A stretch of DNA of 64,000 nt from an uncultured Oscillospiraceae bacterium. GTDB lineage: Bacteria > Bacillota > Clostridia > Oscillospirales > Acutalibacteraceae. Of the stretch, positions 1-9,791 are shown piece after piece (the first letter of the stretch is position 1; every line of letters begins with the position of its first letter). Location: positions 34,814 through 98,813 of the forward strand of contig URCA01000010.1 in the NCBI GenBank assembly GCA_900546265.1, in the 5' to 3' direction. A model generated the notes under the pieces. That model was not told where the DNA came from and searched no databases. It was given only the letters and a program-made list of their open reading frames with translations. The translations under genes and the position numbers were made by a program.

Positions 1-1359
1 AGCTCCGACGTTTCGGGGGACAGCGCTACCACCGGCGGCACGGAAACCGCCGACACCACGCAGAATACGGAATCCAATTCCCCGGCCCAAACCACCACGG
101 CGGGGAAAACGCCGACAAAAGCCACCTCCTCCAAGCCGACCTCCAAGCCGGTGGTGAGCGTGTCGCTTCCCTCCTATAACATCAAGGGGCAGACCGTGGA
201 GTTGCTCACCCACGATAGCCCGGAAACGGATGCCTCCAAGGAGCTCATCGCCCGCTTCAAGGAAGCCTATGGCGCGACGCTGAAAATGACCAACTGCGAC
301 TGGGCCTCGATGCAGACGGTGCTCAATTCCCGCGTCATGGCCAACAACCCGCCGGATGTGACGGTGGTGCGCAACGCCGACTATTACACCTATCAGCTCA
401 GCGGCATCCTGCAGGACATCAGCGGCAAAATCGACTACAGCACGCCGCTGTGGAAGGACGTCAAGGACATCAACGACAGCATGAAGGTGAGCGACAAGCA
501 GTATTATGCCGCGATCAACCGCTGGGTGGGCTGGTATATCTGGTACAACAAGTCCATCATGCTGGACAACGGCATTATGGATACGCCGGATAAGCTGTAT
601 GATCAGGGAAAATGGACGGTTTCCGCCATGCGCAGCCTGGCTAAGGAGCTGACCGTGCGCGATGGGGAAAAAATCACCCAGTATGGCTTGGGCTCCGACT
701 ACGGCACGCTGGCCAACTGCCTCGAGGTAGCGCGGGGGGCCACGCAGGTCAAACGCAGCGGCAACACCTTCTCCAGCAACATCAACGATCCCGCCCTGGC
801 GGACGCCTTCAATATGCTCTACGATTTGTATGCGGCGGACAAGTGCATGACTCCCATCGATCAGCACAACAACATGTTTGCCAAGGGCCGCTGCGCCATG
901 CTGGTGGAGGGCAGCTGGCTGCCTCAGCAGCGTTCGATCAAGGCCCTGAAGGATAAGGGCTCCATCGGCATGGTTCCCTTCCCCAAATGGGAGGGACAGG
1001 CGGAGCATCAGTCCGGCGAGGTGACCTGCACGGGCATTCCGCGCGGCGTCAAAAATACCGACAAGGGGATGGCCTTCATCAATTTCCAGCGGTATATCGC
1101 CATCGACACGGCTCAGCTTAAAAAGAGCCGGGAAACGCAGAAAACCAAATATTCCATGACCGATAAGGAGTTGGATTATCAGGAGGCGGCCGCCGACAAG
1201 GCGGTGGTTGGCTCCTGGCTGGGGATTCCCAACAGCCCGAGCTATCTGATGGCCATGATGGTGGCCTACGGAAACTCCTGGTCCCTGACGGTGGAAAAGT
1301 ATGGTCCCGACCTGAAAAAATCCATCGACGAGCTTAACGCCATGGTGAAAAAAGGCTAA
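1..1359 (+). CDS. Extracellular solute-binding protein, lipoprotein-type (5' end outside window)
   Basis: The frame is open from base 1, so the start codon and signal peptide lie upstream. The first ~50 visible residues are a Ser/Thr/Pro/Lys-rich linker like those that follow the lipobox cysteine in the other lipoproteins of this locus (13953, 15112, 23787, 39301). The rest has the layout of a family-1 sugar-binding protein: an opening strand 'VELLTHDSPETDASKEL', a central 'GRCAMLVEGSWLPQQ' and a helical C-terminus. Such proteins capture oligosaccharide outside the membrane and deliver it to a MalF/MalG-type permease pair. A DUF4127 gene starts 28 bp downstream, so it heads or sits inside the cassette 1 operon. 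It corresponds in position and role to the binding protein at 39301. The substrate is unknown; a glycan fragment is inferred from context. Confidence 0.85.
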   Translation, partial: SSDVSGDSATTGGTETADTTQNTESNSPAQTTTAGKTPTKATSSKPTSKPVVSVSLPSYNIKGQTVELLTHDSPETDASKELIARFKEAYGATLKMTNCDWASMQTVLNSRVMANNPPDVTVVRNADYYTYQLSGILQDISGKIDYSTPLWKDVKDINDSMKVSDKQYYAAINRWVGWYIWYNKSIMLDNGIMDTPDKLYDQGKWTVSAMRSLAKELTVRDGEKITQYGLGSDYGTLANCLEVARGATQVKRSGNTFSSNINDPALADAFNMLYDLYAADKCMTPIDQHNNMFAKGRCAMLVEGSWLPQQRSIKALKDKGSIGMVPFPKWEGQAEHQSGEVTCTGIPRGVKNTDKGMAFINFQRYIAIDTAQLKKSRETQKTKYSMTDKELDYQEAAADKAVVGSWLGIPNSPSYLMAMMVAYGNSWSLTVEKYGPDLKKSIDELNAMVKKG

Positions 1360-1387
1360 ATCCTCAAACGGAAAGGCAGTTACCTGC

Positions 1388-2915
1388 ATGAAAAAATTGG
1401 TGCTTCTCCCCATAGACGAACGCCCGTGTAATTATCGCTTTCCCTATTTGCTGGCACTGGATTCTGAGTATGAGGTGGTTCGTCCGCCGCTGGAAATTAT
1501 GCCGCATAAAAAACAGGCGGGGGACTGCGCCCGATTGCTGGCGTTTCTCGAGGAGCAGATGGCGACCGCCAAGGCGGTGATCCTCTCGCTTAACACCCTG
1601 CTGTACGGCGGGCTGGTGCCTTCGCGCGTCCATACGGACAGCTATGAAACCGTTGCCGCCCGGCTGGAGCGGTTTTGCGAGCTCCGGCGGCGGTATCCGC
1701 AGGTGAGGGTGTACGCCTATACGCTGATTATGCGCTGCAATCGCGCCAATAACAACGAGGAAGAGCCAGATTACTGGGCGCCGTGGGGGTATCGCCTCTT
1801 CCGCCTCGGGTATCTCGCCGATAAGGCGGAGCAGGCCGGGCTGACCCCGGAAGAGGACGCGGAGCTGTCCGGCCTGCGCGGCGAGGTGCCGGAGGCGCTG
1901 CTGCGAGATTATCAGGAGCGCCGCCGCGTGAATCATCGGGTAAATTTGCTGTGCCTGAAAGCCCTGCGGGACGGCCTGTTTGATTTCTTGGTCATCCCGC
2001 AGGATGACGCGGCGGAATACGGGTACATGTGCGTGGAACAAAGAGAAATCCGCCGCCGTATCGCGGAATACCGCATCGGCACCCGCTGCTATTTGTATCC
2101 GGGCGCGGACGAGGCCGGGTGCACCATGCTGGCCCGCGCCGTCAACGAGGACAGGGGGGAGCAGCCGCGGGTGTATATCCGCTTCAACAGCTGCGCGGCC
2201 GAGCAGGTGCAGCCCCTGTATGAGGATCGCTACATAGGCGAATCGGTCAAGTATATGGTGCTGGCGGCGGGCGGTCTGCCGGTGTACGCCCTGGCCGACG
2301 CGGACATGGTTCTGCTGGTAAACTGTCCGGCGGATCGCATGGAGTACCGGATCGTGACAAACCGGCAATACGGCGTAAACCGCACCCCGGTGGAGCTGGC
2401 GGAATACGCCGCCTACTGCATCGGCCGGGGGATCCCGGTCGCCGTCGGCGACTGCGCCACGGTGAACTCCGGCGACGAGGAGCTGGTGGATTTGCTCCGG
2501 CAGAAGGGGCTGCTTTTCCGGCTGGCGGGCTACGCCGGGTGGAATACCTCCGACAACACCCTGGGGACCGCCGTGTCCATGGGAATGCTGTACCGGTATT
2601 TCGGCGACAGACCGGCCCACCGGAATTTCCTGGCGCTGCGGTATATCGAGGACGTCGGGTATGACGCCGTCGTACGGGATAAGGTGATCGACGGCTTTGC
2701 GCCCCCCCGTGGGGGAAATCGGCGGACATATTCTGCCGCGCGGCGAGGCCGCTGATTTTGCCCGGAAAGGCCTGGAGGCGTACGCCGACTCGCTCGTGGA
2801 CGGCGAGGATGGACGGATCGTGGTGGAGGATTGCTGGTTCCCCTGGGAGCGGGCTTTTGAAATCGGGCTGGCCGTCCGCTTTGAGGAACGGCAGGTTAGC
2901 GCGGAAAGGGCGTGA
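1388..2915 (+). CDS. DUF4127 family protein, frameshifted near its C-terminus
   Basis: The N-terminus 'MKKLVLLPIDERPCNY' and the later 'LLYGGLVPSR' are hallmarks of DUF4127, a family without established function that is often found in carbohydrate-utilisation loci. No signal peptide is visible, so it is probably cytoplasmic. The frame from ATG 1388 runs to a stop at 2755, but similarity to the family tail ('EDCWFPWERAFEIGL') continues in the +1 frame to TGA 2913-2915. The switch falls at a run of seven C (2702-2708); losing one C would restore a 508-residue protein of normal family layout. This is either a real phase-variable or inactivating mutation or a homopolymer sequencing error. The next gene starts 7 bp after the restored stop, which supports 2915 as the ancestral end. 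Confidence 0.8.
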
Positions 2916-2922
2916 AAATGCC

Positions 2923-5793
2923 ATGAATACGTTGAAAAAAGGAGCCTGGGTACGCCGCTTGGGCGCGCTGGGCGCGGCTCTGGCGCTGGCGATTCCCGCC
3001 GGTTTCCCGGCCGCGGCGGAAGGCTCCGTCCAAAATTCAGCAGCGGCCCGGCCGGACGATTACGCCGCCTACCTGGCCGAGCAGGCCGGTACGGAGCAGC
3101 CGATCGAGGAGATTCTCCTGTCCGCCGCCGACTTTTACCCCGCTGCGCTGGAGCGAACGGGGAATGTCTCCTATGAGTCCGACTGCGCCGGCAAACCGGC
3201 GGTATGCTTTACGGACGGGAGCGCGATCACCTTTTCGGCGACGGCGCGGCGGGCGGGCCTTTATCGTCTGGAGGTTTCTTACCGGCCGCTGGACGGGGTT
3301 ATCCGCGAGGTGGAATGCGCCCTGCGGCTTGGCGGGGGGCTCCCCTTCGCGCAGGCGGACAGCCTGCTGCTGCCCAAGCAGTATGAGAAGACTGTGGCCG
3401 CCAAGGATAACCGCGGCAACGATATTCGTCCCTCCTCGGTGGTCCGGCAGGACTGGACGACGCACACGGTGGCGGATTCCACCGGTATGTACGGGGCGCT
3501 CCTCTTTCCTCTGTCCGCCGGGGAGAACCGGCTGACGCTGACCTTCTCCACCGGCACGGTGGCGGTGAGCGCTCTCCGGTTTTATAACGTTCCCGACCCG
3601 GTCCCCTATACCGCTTACCGGGAGAAATACGCCGGTGCGGCGGAAACCGGCGGCTTCGCCAGACAGATAGAGGCGGAGGACGCCGACGTACGCTCCAGCT
3701 CGGTCATCAGCCTCAATATGGATCGCAGCGGGCCGGAGGTGTCTCCCAGCGATCCCGTTCTCCTCAAGGTTAACACGCTCGGGGGCAGCGGCTGGGCGCA
3801 GCCCGGCCAGTACGCTTCCTGGACGGTAACCGTCCCGCGCAGCGGCTGGTACACTCTGCAAATGCGCTACCGGCAGAACAGCGCCCGTGGCCGGGCGGTC
3901 TATCGCCGCCTGTATATCAACGGCGAGATCCCCTTCCGGGAGGCGGAGGCGCTGCCCTTCCGCTTCAGCGACGAATGGCAGACCGCCTATCTGGGCGGCG
4001 ATGAGCCCTATTGGTTCTATTTGAAGGAAGGGGACAATTCCATTCGTTTGGAAACCAGCCTGGGCGGCTATACGCAGGTGATCGCCAAGGCGGACGAGAC
4101 GGCGCGGGCCCTGGGAACCTTGTATCGGGAAATCGTCCTGATTACCGGGCAGAATCCCGACGCCAACCGCGATTATATGCTGGCCCAGGAAATCCCCGAT
4201 CTGCCCGCGCAGCTCGAGACGCTGAATGCCGCCCTACATGAGGTGGAATCCCTGCTGCTTGCCATCGATTCGCGCGCGCTGTCGGATGATGCGGCCACGG
4301 TGCGCACGCTCTATGTGCAGATCCAGGGCTTTTTAAAGGATACCGAGACGATTCCGCTGCGTATGAGCAGCTTTCAGACCAATATCAGCTCCTTCAGCGA
4401 TTTTGCCGCGGGGCTGAAAAAGCAGCCGCTGGAGCTGGACTGCTTTGCCGTCGCCTCGCCGGACGCGGCGGACATCCTGGTCCGGCCCGGCTGGACGGCG
4501 CGGGTTTCCTATGGGGTGCGGGCGTTCCTTGGCTCCTTTACGGGGGATTATGCCAGCATCGGCAGCGTCGAGGCGGGCGGCGCCTCGGTGGAGCTTTGGG
4601 TGAACAGCATCAGCGGCGCGGTGGGGCGCGATCAGGCGCAGATACTCAAGCAGGTGCTGGACAGCCAGTTTACCCCCAAAACAGGCGTGACAGTGAATCT
4701 CAAGCTGGTGCAGCAGGCGCTGGCCCCCGCCATATTCTCCGGACGCGGCCCCGACGTGGCCGCGTATATTCCCACCGGCGATTCGGTCAATCTGGCGGCC
4801 CGGGGCGGGCTGCAGGATCTCAGCGGCATGGAGGGCTTTGCGGAGTTTACAAAAGCGTTCAGCCCGGACGCCTTTCTGCCGCATACCTATAACGGCGGCG
4901 TATACGGCGTCCCATTCACCGAGGATTTCCCGGTTCTTTTCTGGAGAACCGATATTTTTGAGCAGCTGGACATTCAGCCGCCCAAAACCTGGGACGACTT
5001 CTACGACGTGCTGTCGGTGATACAGAAGAACAACATGACCGTCGGCATTCCCAACGTGCAGGGTACGCAGATGAGCACCAACAATTCCATATTCGCCATG
5101 CTGCTTTACCAGCGGGGCGGCCAGTATTACACCGAAGCCCGGGACGCCACCGCGTTTGACAGCGAGGCGGCGCTGGACGCCTTCCGCCAATGGACGGATT
5201 TATACAAAAACTACAGCCTGCCGGTGCAGTACAGCTTTTATCAGCGCTTCCGGCTGGGCGATATGCCCATGGGCATCGAAAACTATACGATGGCCACCAT
5301 GCTGCAGGTCGCGGCACCGGAAATCGACGGTCTTTGGGAAATGGCGCCCCTGCCGGGCATAACGCGGTCGGACGGCACCGTGTGCAATACCGCTATCGCG
5401 GGCGGCATGAGCACCATCATGCTCCGCAGCGCCAAAGACAAGGCGGCGGGCTGGCAGCTGATAAAATGGCTCTCCAGCGAGGAGGCTCAGGCGGCCGTCG
5501 GCATTGAGCTGGAGGCGCTGCTTGGCCCCTCGGGCCGCTTTAATCCCGCCAACCGCGCGGCTTTCGACAATCTGCCCTGGAATAAAACCGAGGCCGCGGC
5601 CATCCGCGCCCAGTGGCAAACCGTGACGTTTCTGCCGCAGGTGCCCGGCGGCTATTACGTGGATCGCAACCTGACCAACGCGTTCCGCCGCACGGTGTTC
5701 TACAACCGGAATTACCGGGAGGCCCTGCTGGAATACAACCGGGAAATCCAATTGGAAATTACGCGTAAGCGCCGCGAGTTCGGCCTGGACTGA
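2923..5793 (+). CDS. Very large extracellular solute-binding protein with N-terminal carbohydrate-binding-like domains (cassette 1)
   Basis: 956 residues, more than twice the usual size of a sugar-binding protein. ATG 2923 was chosen because it begins a basic, hydrophobic Sec signal peptide ending in 'FPAAAEG'; there is no lipobox cysteine. Two beta-sandwich, CBM6/35-like segments follow (about residues 65-230 and 245-385; 'GWYTLQMRYRQNS' is typical). A helical linker spans ~390-540 and a family-1 solute-binding domain ~555-956 ('SVELWVNSISGAVGRDQAQ', ending 'KRREFGLD'). It probably captures a polysaccharide or long oligosaccharide and passes it to the permeases encoded next. The paralogue at 27927 has the same plan, length and terminal motif. 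How it stays at the surface without a lipid anchor is unclear. Confidence 0.85.
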   Translation: MNTLKKGAWVRRLGALGAALALAIPAGFPAAAEGSVQNSAAARPDDYAAYLAEQAGTEQPIEEILLSAADFYPAALERTGNVSYESDCAGKPAVCFTDGSAITFSATARRAGLYRLEVSYRPLDGVIREVECALRLGGGLPFAQADSLLLPKQYEKTVAAKDNRGNDIRPSSVVRQDWTTHTVADSTGMYGALLFPLSAGENRLTLTFSTGTVAVSALRFYNVPDPVPYTAYREKYAGAAETGGFARQIEAEDADVRSSSVISLNMDRSGPEVSPSDPVLLKVNTLGGSGWAQPGQYASWTVTVPRSGWYTLQMRYRQNSARGRAVYRRLYINGEIPFREAEALPFRFSDEWQTAYLGGDEPYWFYLKEGDNSIRLETSLGGYTQVIAKADETARALGTLYREIVLITGQNPDANRDYMLAQEIPDLPAQLETLNAALHEVESLLLAIDSRALSDDAATVRTLYVQIQGFLKDTETIPLRMSSFQTNISSFSDFAAGLKKQPLELDCFAVASPDAADILVRPGWTARVSYGVRAFLGSFTGDYASIGSVEAGGASVELWVNSISGAVGRDQAQILKQVLDSQFTPKTGVTVNLKLVQQALAPAIFSGRGPDVAAYIPTGDSVNLAARGGLQDLSGMEGFAEFTKAFSPDAFLPHTYNGGVYGVPFTEDFPVLFWRTDIFEQLDIQPPKTWDDFYDVLSVIQKNNMTVGIPNVQGTQMSTNNSIFAMLLYQRGGQYYTEARDATAFDSEAALDAFRQWTDLYKNYSLPVQYSFYQRFRLGDMPMGIENYTMATMLQVAAPEIDGLWEMAPLPGITRSDGTVCNTAIAGGMSTIMLRSAKDKAAGWQLIKWLSSEEAQAAVGIELEALLGPSGRFNPANRAAFDNLPWNKTEAAAIRAQWQTVTFLPQVPGGYYVDRNLTNAFRRTVFYNRNYREALLEYNREIQLEITRKRREFGLD

Positions 5794-5839
5794 ACGACCA
5801 CGGCTTGCCAACCTGTCGAATTGAAGGAGTTTGAGGAGT

Positions 5840-6781
5840 ATGCGCAGAATAGAAGGCCCTGACCGGCCAAAAGGCCGGCGCCGGGTCGGCAGCTTCCTGC
5901 GGGAGTGCGTGCGGGATCGGGACAAATACGCCATGCTCCTGCCCTTTTTTGTCCTGTACGGTCTCTTTACCCTGGCCCCAATCCTTTGTTCCATCCTGCT
6001 GAGCCTGACGGATTTCAATATGCTGTCCACCCCGCATTTCGTCTGGCTGGACAATTATCGCAAGCTGCTGCTGGAGGACAGCGTTTTCCCCACGGTGGTG
6101 AAGAATACGCTGCTGTTCGCGCTGATCACCGGGCCGTTGAGCTATTTTCTCTGCCTGATCGTGGCCTGGCTGGTCAACGAGCTGTCGCCCATTCCGCGCG
6201 CCGCCATGACCTTTCTCTTTTACGCGCCGAACATCGCGGGTAACCTCTATGTGGTATGGAGCATGATCTTCAGCGGCGACATGTACGGCTGGGCCAACGG
6301 TTTCCTGACGAACCTGGGGCTGATAAACGAGCCGGTGCAGTGGCTGTCCGAGCCCGGCACCAATCTGACCATTATTATGATCGTGCAGCTTTGGATGAGC
6401 ATGGGGGCGGGCTTCCTCACCTTTATCGCCGGTCTGCAGGGGGTCAACCGTTCGCTGTACGAGGCGGCGGCCATCGACGGCATTCGCAACCGGTGGCAGG
6501 AATTCATCTATGTGACCATCCCGACCATGGGGCCGCAGCTGCTTTTCGGCGCGGTGATGCAAATCAGCGCCTCCTTTTCGGCCGGCCGTATCTGTATAGA
6601 GCTCGCGGGCAATCCCAGCACCGATTATTCCGCCAGCACGCTCATCACCCACATTATCGACTATGGAACGCAGCGCTATGAAATGGGTTACGCATCCGCC
6701 ATTGCGACGGTACTGTTCGCCGCCATGCTGCTGTGCAACCAGCTTATCCGCCGAATCCTGCGGGGATATACCCAGGCGTAA
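5840..6781 (+). CDS. Sugar ABC transporter permease, MalF/LplB-type (cassette 1, pair 1)
   Basis: 313 residues with about six membrane spans. The cytoplasmic EAA loop is 'EAAAIDGIRNRWQEFIYVTIP', the contact for an ABC ATPase. ATG 5840 is preferred over an in-frame TTG at 5831 because AAGGAG (5824-5829) then has a 10-nt spacing. It sits 46 bp after the large binding protein and 25 bp before the partner permease, so these three genes form one import unit in the inner membrane. The cassette 2 counterpart (30781) has exactly the same length. No ATPase gene is nearby, so a shared MsiK/UgpC-type ATPase encoded elsewhere is inferred. Confidence 0.9.
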   Translation: MRRIEGPDRPKGRRRVGSFLRECVRDRDKYAMLLPFFVLYGLFTLAPILCSILLSLTDFNMLSTPHFVWLDNYRKLLLEDSVFPTVVKNTLLFALITGPLSYFLCLIVAWLVNELSPIPRAAMTFLFYAPNIAGNLYVVWSMIFSGDMYGWANGFLTNLGLINEPVQWLSEPGTNLTIIMIVQLWMSMGAGFLTFIAGLQGVNRSLYEAAAIDGIRNRWQEFIYVTIPTMGPQLLFGAVMQISASFSAGRICIELAGNPSTDYSASTLITHIIDYGTQRYEMGYASAIATVLFAAMLLCNQLIRRILRGYTQA

Positions 6782-6806
6782 GCGAAAGCATCGGGAGGTC
6801 ATGCTG

Positions 6807-7664
6807 ATGAAACTTCATACCCGCAACAAGCTGAGCCGTTCGCGGCTGGGCAATTTGGTGGTGCTCGTCCTTTTGACGGCCATGGGCGTTTTTACCGCGA
6901 TTCCCTTTCTCTTTTCCATTGTCCAGTCTATCAAGCCGGTGGATGAATTGTTTGTGTATCCGCCCCGCCTCACGGTGTCGCGGCCCACGCTGGATAATTT
7001 CGCCGTGCTGTTCCATCTGACAAGCTCCACCTGGGTGCCGGTCTCCCGGTATCTGTTCAACAGCCTGCTGCTGACCGTTTGCGGCACGGTGGGGAACGTC
7101 GTCGTCTGCTCCATGGCGGCGTATCCCTTGGCCAAGCTGAAATTTCACGGCCGGAAGCTGCTGTTCAATCTGGTGGTGGTTTCCCTTTTGTTTACCTATG
7201 AGGTTACCTTTATCCCGAACTATGTCATCCTGTCCAAGCTGCAGATGCTGGACACCTTCTGGGCGCTTCTCCTGCCGGCCGTCGCCACCCCCATGGGCCT
7301 GTTTTTGATGAAGCAATTCATGGAGCAGATACCCGACTCGGTGGTGGAATCCGCCCGGGTGGACGGGGCGGGGACACTGACCCTTTACTGGCGGATCGTT
7401 ATGCCGCAGGTCAAGCCCGCCTGGCTGACGCTGGTGATCTTCAGCTTTCAGTCGCTGTGGAACCGGGAGGGACTGGAATTTATCTTCAGCGAGGAGCTCA
7501 AAATGTTCCCCACCATCCTCAAGCAAGTGGCCTCCTCCGGCGTGGCCCGGGCCGGCGCGGCCGCGGCGGCCGCCGTCATCCTGATGATCCCGCCGATTGT
7601 GGTCTTTTTGCTCTCCCAGTCCAATGTTATCGAGACCATGGCCAGCTCGGGCATTAAAGAATAA
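6807..7664 (+). CDS. Carbohydrate ABC transporter permease, MalG/LplC-type (cassette 1, pair 1)
   Basis: 285 residues and six predicted spans. The EAA-loop motif 'ESARVDGAGTLTLYWRIVMP' marks the second permease of a CUT1 sugar importer. ATG 6807 has GGGAGG (6793-6798) 8 nt upstream; another in-frame ATG at 6801 is too close to it. The N-terminus 'AIPFLFSIVQSIKPVDELF' is the usual first span and periplasmic loop of this family. It forms a heterodimer with the product of 5840. It is followed after 13 bp by the beta-propeller/YIP1 gene, so translation is probably coupled. Confidence 0.9.
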   Translation: MKLHTRNKLSRSRLGNLVVLVLLTAMGVFTAIPFLFSIVQSIKPVDELFVYPPRLTVSRPTLDNFAVLFHLTSSTWVPVSRYLFNSLLLTVCGTVGNVVVCSMAAYPLAKLKFHGRKLLFNLVVVSLLFTYEVTFIPNYVILSKLQMLDTFWALLLPAVATPMGLFLMKQFMEQIPDSVVESARVDGAGTLTLYWRIVMPQVKPAWLTLVIFSFQSLWNREGLEFIFSEELKMFPTILKQVASSGVARAGAAAAAAVILMIPPIVVFLLSQSNVIETMASSGIKE

Positions 7665-7677
7665 GGAGGGGGACGCT

Positions 7678-9777
7678 TTGAAAAAAAACGTATTTCGCGG
7701 CCTGTTGCTGGCCGCCGTCTCCCTCGCGCTGGCGATGCCCGCGGCGGCCTTTACGCCCTATACGCCGTATACCTACGATTCCTACGGACACAGCACCCCC
7801 TCCGCCAACGGCTACGAGGCCGAGACGACGGTGGCCGTGGCCGAACTGGGCCTGACGGGCGCGGCGGCCGATCTCCACTGCACGGCCGACCGGGTGTATG
7901 TGCTGGCGGAGAACGGCGTGGCGGTGCTGGACAAACAGCTCCGCCCGATACGCCTCTTAGACGCCTTTACCTATCAGGGACAAACGCTCACCCTCAACAG
8001 GCCCCGGGGCCTGTTCGTCCTGGACAACGCGCACATTCTCATCGCCGACACGGAAAACCGCCGGGTGCTGGAATGCGACGAGACCGGCGCGGTTTCCCGT
8101 ATTTTGGAAAAGCCCGCAAGAGTGGGCGAAGAAAACAAAGGCTATCTGGAAAAGCTGGATTTCCGCCCGATCAAGGTGCTGTACGCCGGGAGGGAGGACA
8201 TTTACGTCCTGGTGGAAAACTGCTATCTCGGTATCCTCCGCTACAGCGCGGACGGCACGTTTCACGGCTTTTTCGCCGCCAATCAGGTCGAAGCGTCGCT
8301 GAGCCAGATGATTGACAAGCTCTGGAAGAAGCTGCTGACCAAGCAGCAGCGCTCCTACATAGCCAACTATGTGCCTGTGGATTATTCGTCCTTCGACATA
8401 GACGGCGAAGGGTTTATTTATACCACCACCAGCCGCAGCAACTCCACGCTGGACGAGATCCGCAAGCTCAACACCGTGGGCAAGAACATTCTGCGCACCG
8501 ATATGCAGTACGACACCCTGGGGCGCGGGGATTACGGGGATCGGGATAAGCTGGTTTACCGCCAGAAGTCCTACGATTCCAAGCTGATTGACGTGGCCGC
8601 GTCGGATGACGGGGTGTTCGCCGCTCTCGATCAGCAGCGCGGCCGTGTTTTCGTCTACGATCAGGATTCTAACCTCCTCTTTGCCTTCGGCGGCAGCGGG
8701 GAGCAGAAGGGGCTGTTCCGCCAGGCCGCCGCCATCGACTACCTGGGGGATTCGCTGCTGGTGCTGGATGGGGATAAGGGGGCGCTGACGGCTTTTCAGC
8801 CCACCCGGTTTGGGCGGCTGGTGCTGGAGGCCACCCGGCAGAATGCCGCGGGCCGGTACGATCTGGCCCTGGAGCCATGGCAGGAGGCGCTGCGGCTGGA
8901 CGCCAGCTATGAAAACGCCTACCGGGGAATCGGCAAGGCCTATATGTCAGCGGGCCGCTATGAAGAGGCCATGCCTTACCTGCGGCGCGGCGGCGATCGG
9001 GAAAACTATTCCAAGGCCTTCAAGGTGGTGCGCGGCGGCTTTATGCAGGCCTGGTTTTATCCCATTCTGGCGGGCGCCGCCCTGCTGCTGGCGGCGGTGG
9101 TTCTGCGCCGCCGAATCTGGCGCGCCGTCACGCGCGGGAAAACGCTGCCGGTTCTTCTGCCCGTGGAAGAGCGCCCGACCTATCCCATGCGCCACCTGAT
9201 CACGGGCTTTGACGGGCTGCGCCGTTCAACGGGCCGCTCCGCTCTGGTGGTTTCCGCCGTCCTGGTGACGCTGTGGTTCTTCTCCTCGCTGTTTATGCGG
9301 CAGTATACCGGCTTTACCTTTAATCTGGAAAACCCGCAGGAACTCAATATTCTGTTCATTGTGGCCCGTACGGCGGGGATTTTCCTGCTTTGGTGCCTGG
9401 CGGCCACGGGCGTCAGCTCCATGCTGGACGGCGAGGGGGGCTTGCGCCGGATTGCCGTCGTCTCCGCCTACGCGCTGGTTCCCATGGTGATGGCGCAGTT
9501 TACCTATGTCCTGCTTTCCAATGTGGCGATTTACGACGAGGGGGCGCTGCTCAAGGCCCTGCTGCTAATCGGGTATCTGTGGAGCGGCTGGCTCCTCTTT
9601 TACGGCGTCAAGGAGGCGCATCAGTTTTCGGTTTCCCGTACGGTGCTGGCGATCCTGATGACGGTACTGGGGATGCTGTTCTGCGGCCTCATTCTGGTAT
9701 TGGTGTATGGGCTGCTTCAACAGCTCGTCGCCTTCTTTGCGACGATTTTCAACGAGCTCATTCTGCGCTCTGTCTGA
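7678..9777 (+). CDS. Secreted beta-propeller/TPR protein with C-terminal YIP1 membrane domain (cassette 1)
   Basis: 699 residues. The TTG start at 7678 follows AAGGAGGG (7663-7670) and opens a signal peptide ending 'MPAAAFT'. Residues ~25-385 contain NHL-like propeller repeats ('HILIADTENRRVLECDETG'). Residues ~385-445 form TPR-like helices ('AAGRYDLALEPWQEALRLD'). A transmembrane segment follows near 460-480, and a YIP1-family domain of about five spans covers ~520-699. The propeller and TPR are therefore predicted outside the cell, tethered to the membrane. The family is unstudied; always sitting between the two permease pairs suggests a structural or sensing part of the importer, which is inference. 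The cassette 2 paralogue (32856) is also exactly 699 residues. Confidence 0.8.
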   Translation: MKKNVFRGLLLAAVSLALAMPAAAFTPYTPYTYDSYGHSTPSANGYEAETTVAVAELGLTGAAADLHCTADRVYVLAENGVAVLDKQLRPIRLLDAFTYQGQTLTLNRPRGLFVLDNAHILIADTENRRVLECDETGAVSRILEKPARVGEENKGYLEKLDFRPIKVLYAGREDIYVLVENCYLGILRYSADGTFHGFFAANQVEASLSQMIDKLWKKLLTKQQRSYIANYVPVDYSSFDIDGEGFIYTTTSRSNSTLDEIRKLNTVGKNILRTDMQYDTLGRGDYGDRDKLVYRQKSYDSKLIDVAASDDGVFAALDQQRGRVFVYDQDSNLLFAFGGSGEQKGLFRQAAAIDYLGDSLLVLDGDKGALTAFQPTRFGRLVLEATRQNAAGRYDLALEPWQEALRLDASYENAYRGIGKAYMSAGRYEEAMPYLRRGGDRENYSKAFKVVRGGFMQAWFYPILAGAALLLAAVVLRRRIWRAVTRGKTLPVLLPVEERPTYPMRHLITGFDGLRRSTGRSALVVSAVLVTLWFFSSLFMRQYTGFTFNLENPQELNILFIVARTAGIFLLWCLAATGVSSMLDGEGGLRRIAVVSAYALVPMVMAQFTYVLLSNVAIYDEGALLKALLLIGYLWSGWLLFYGVKEAHQFSVSRTVLAILMTVLGMLFCGLILVLVYGLLQQLVAFFATIFNELILRSV

Positions 9778-9791
9778 TAAGGGGGATATTC

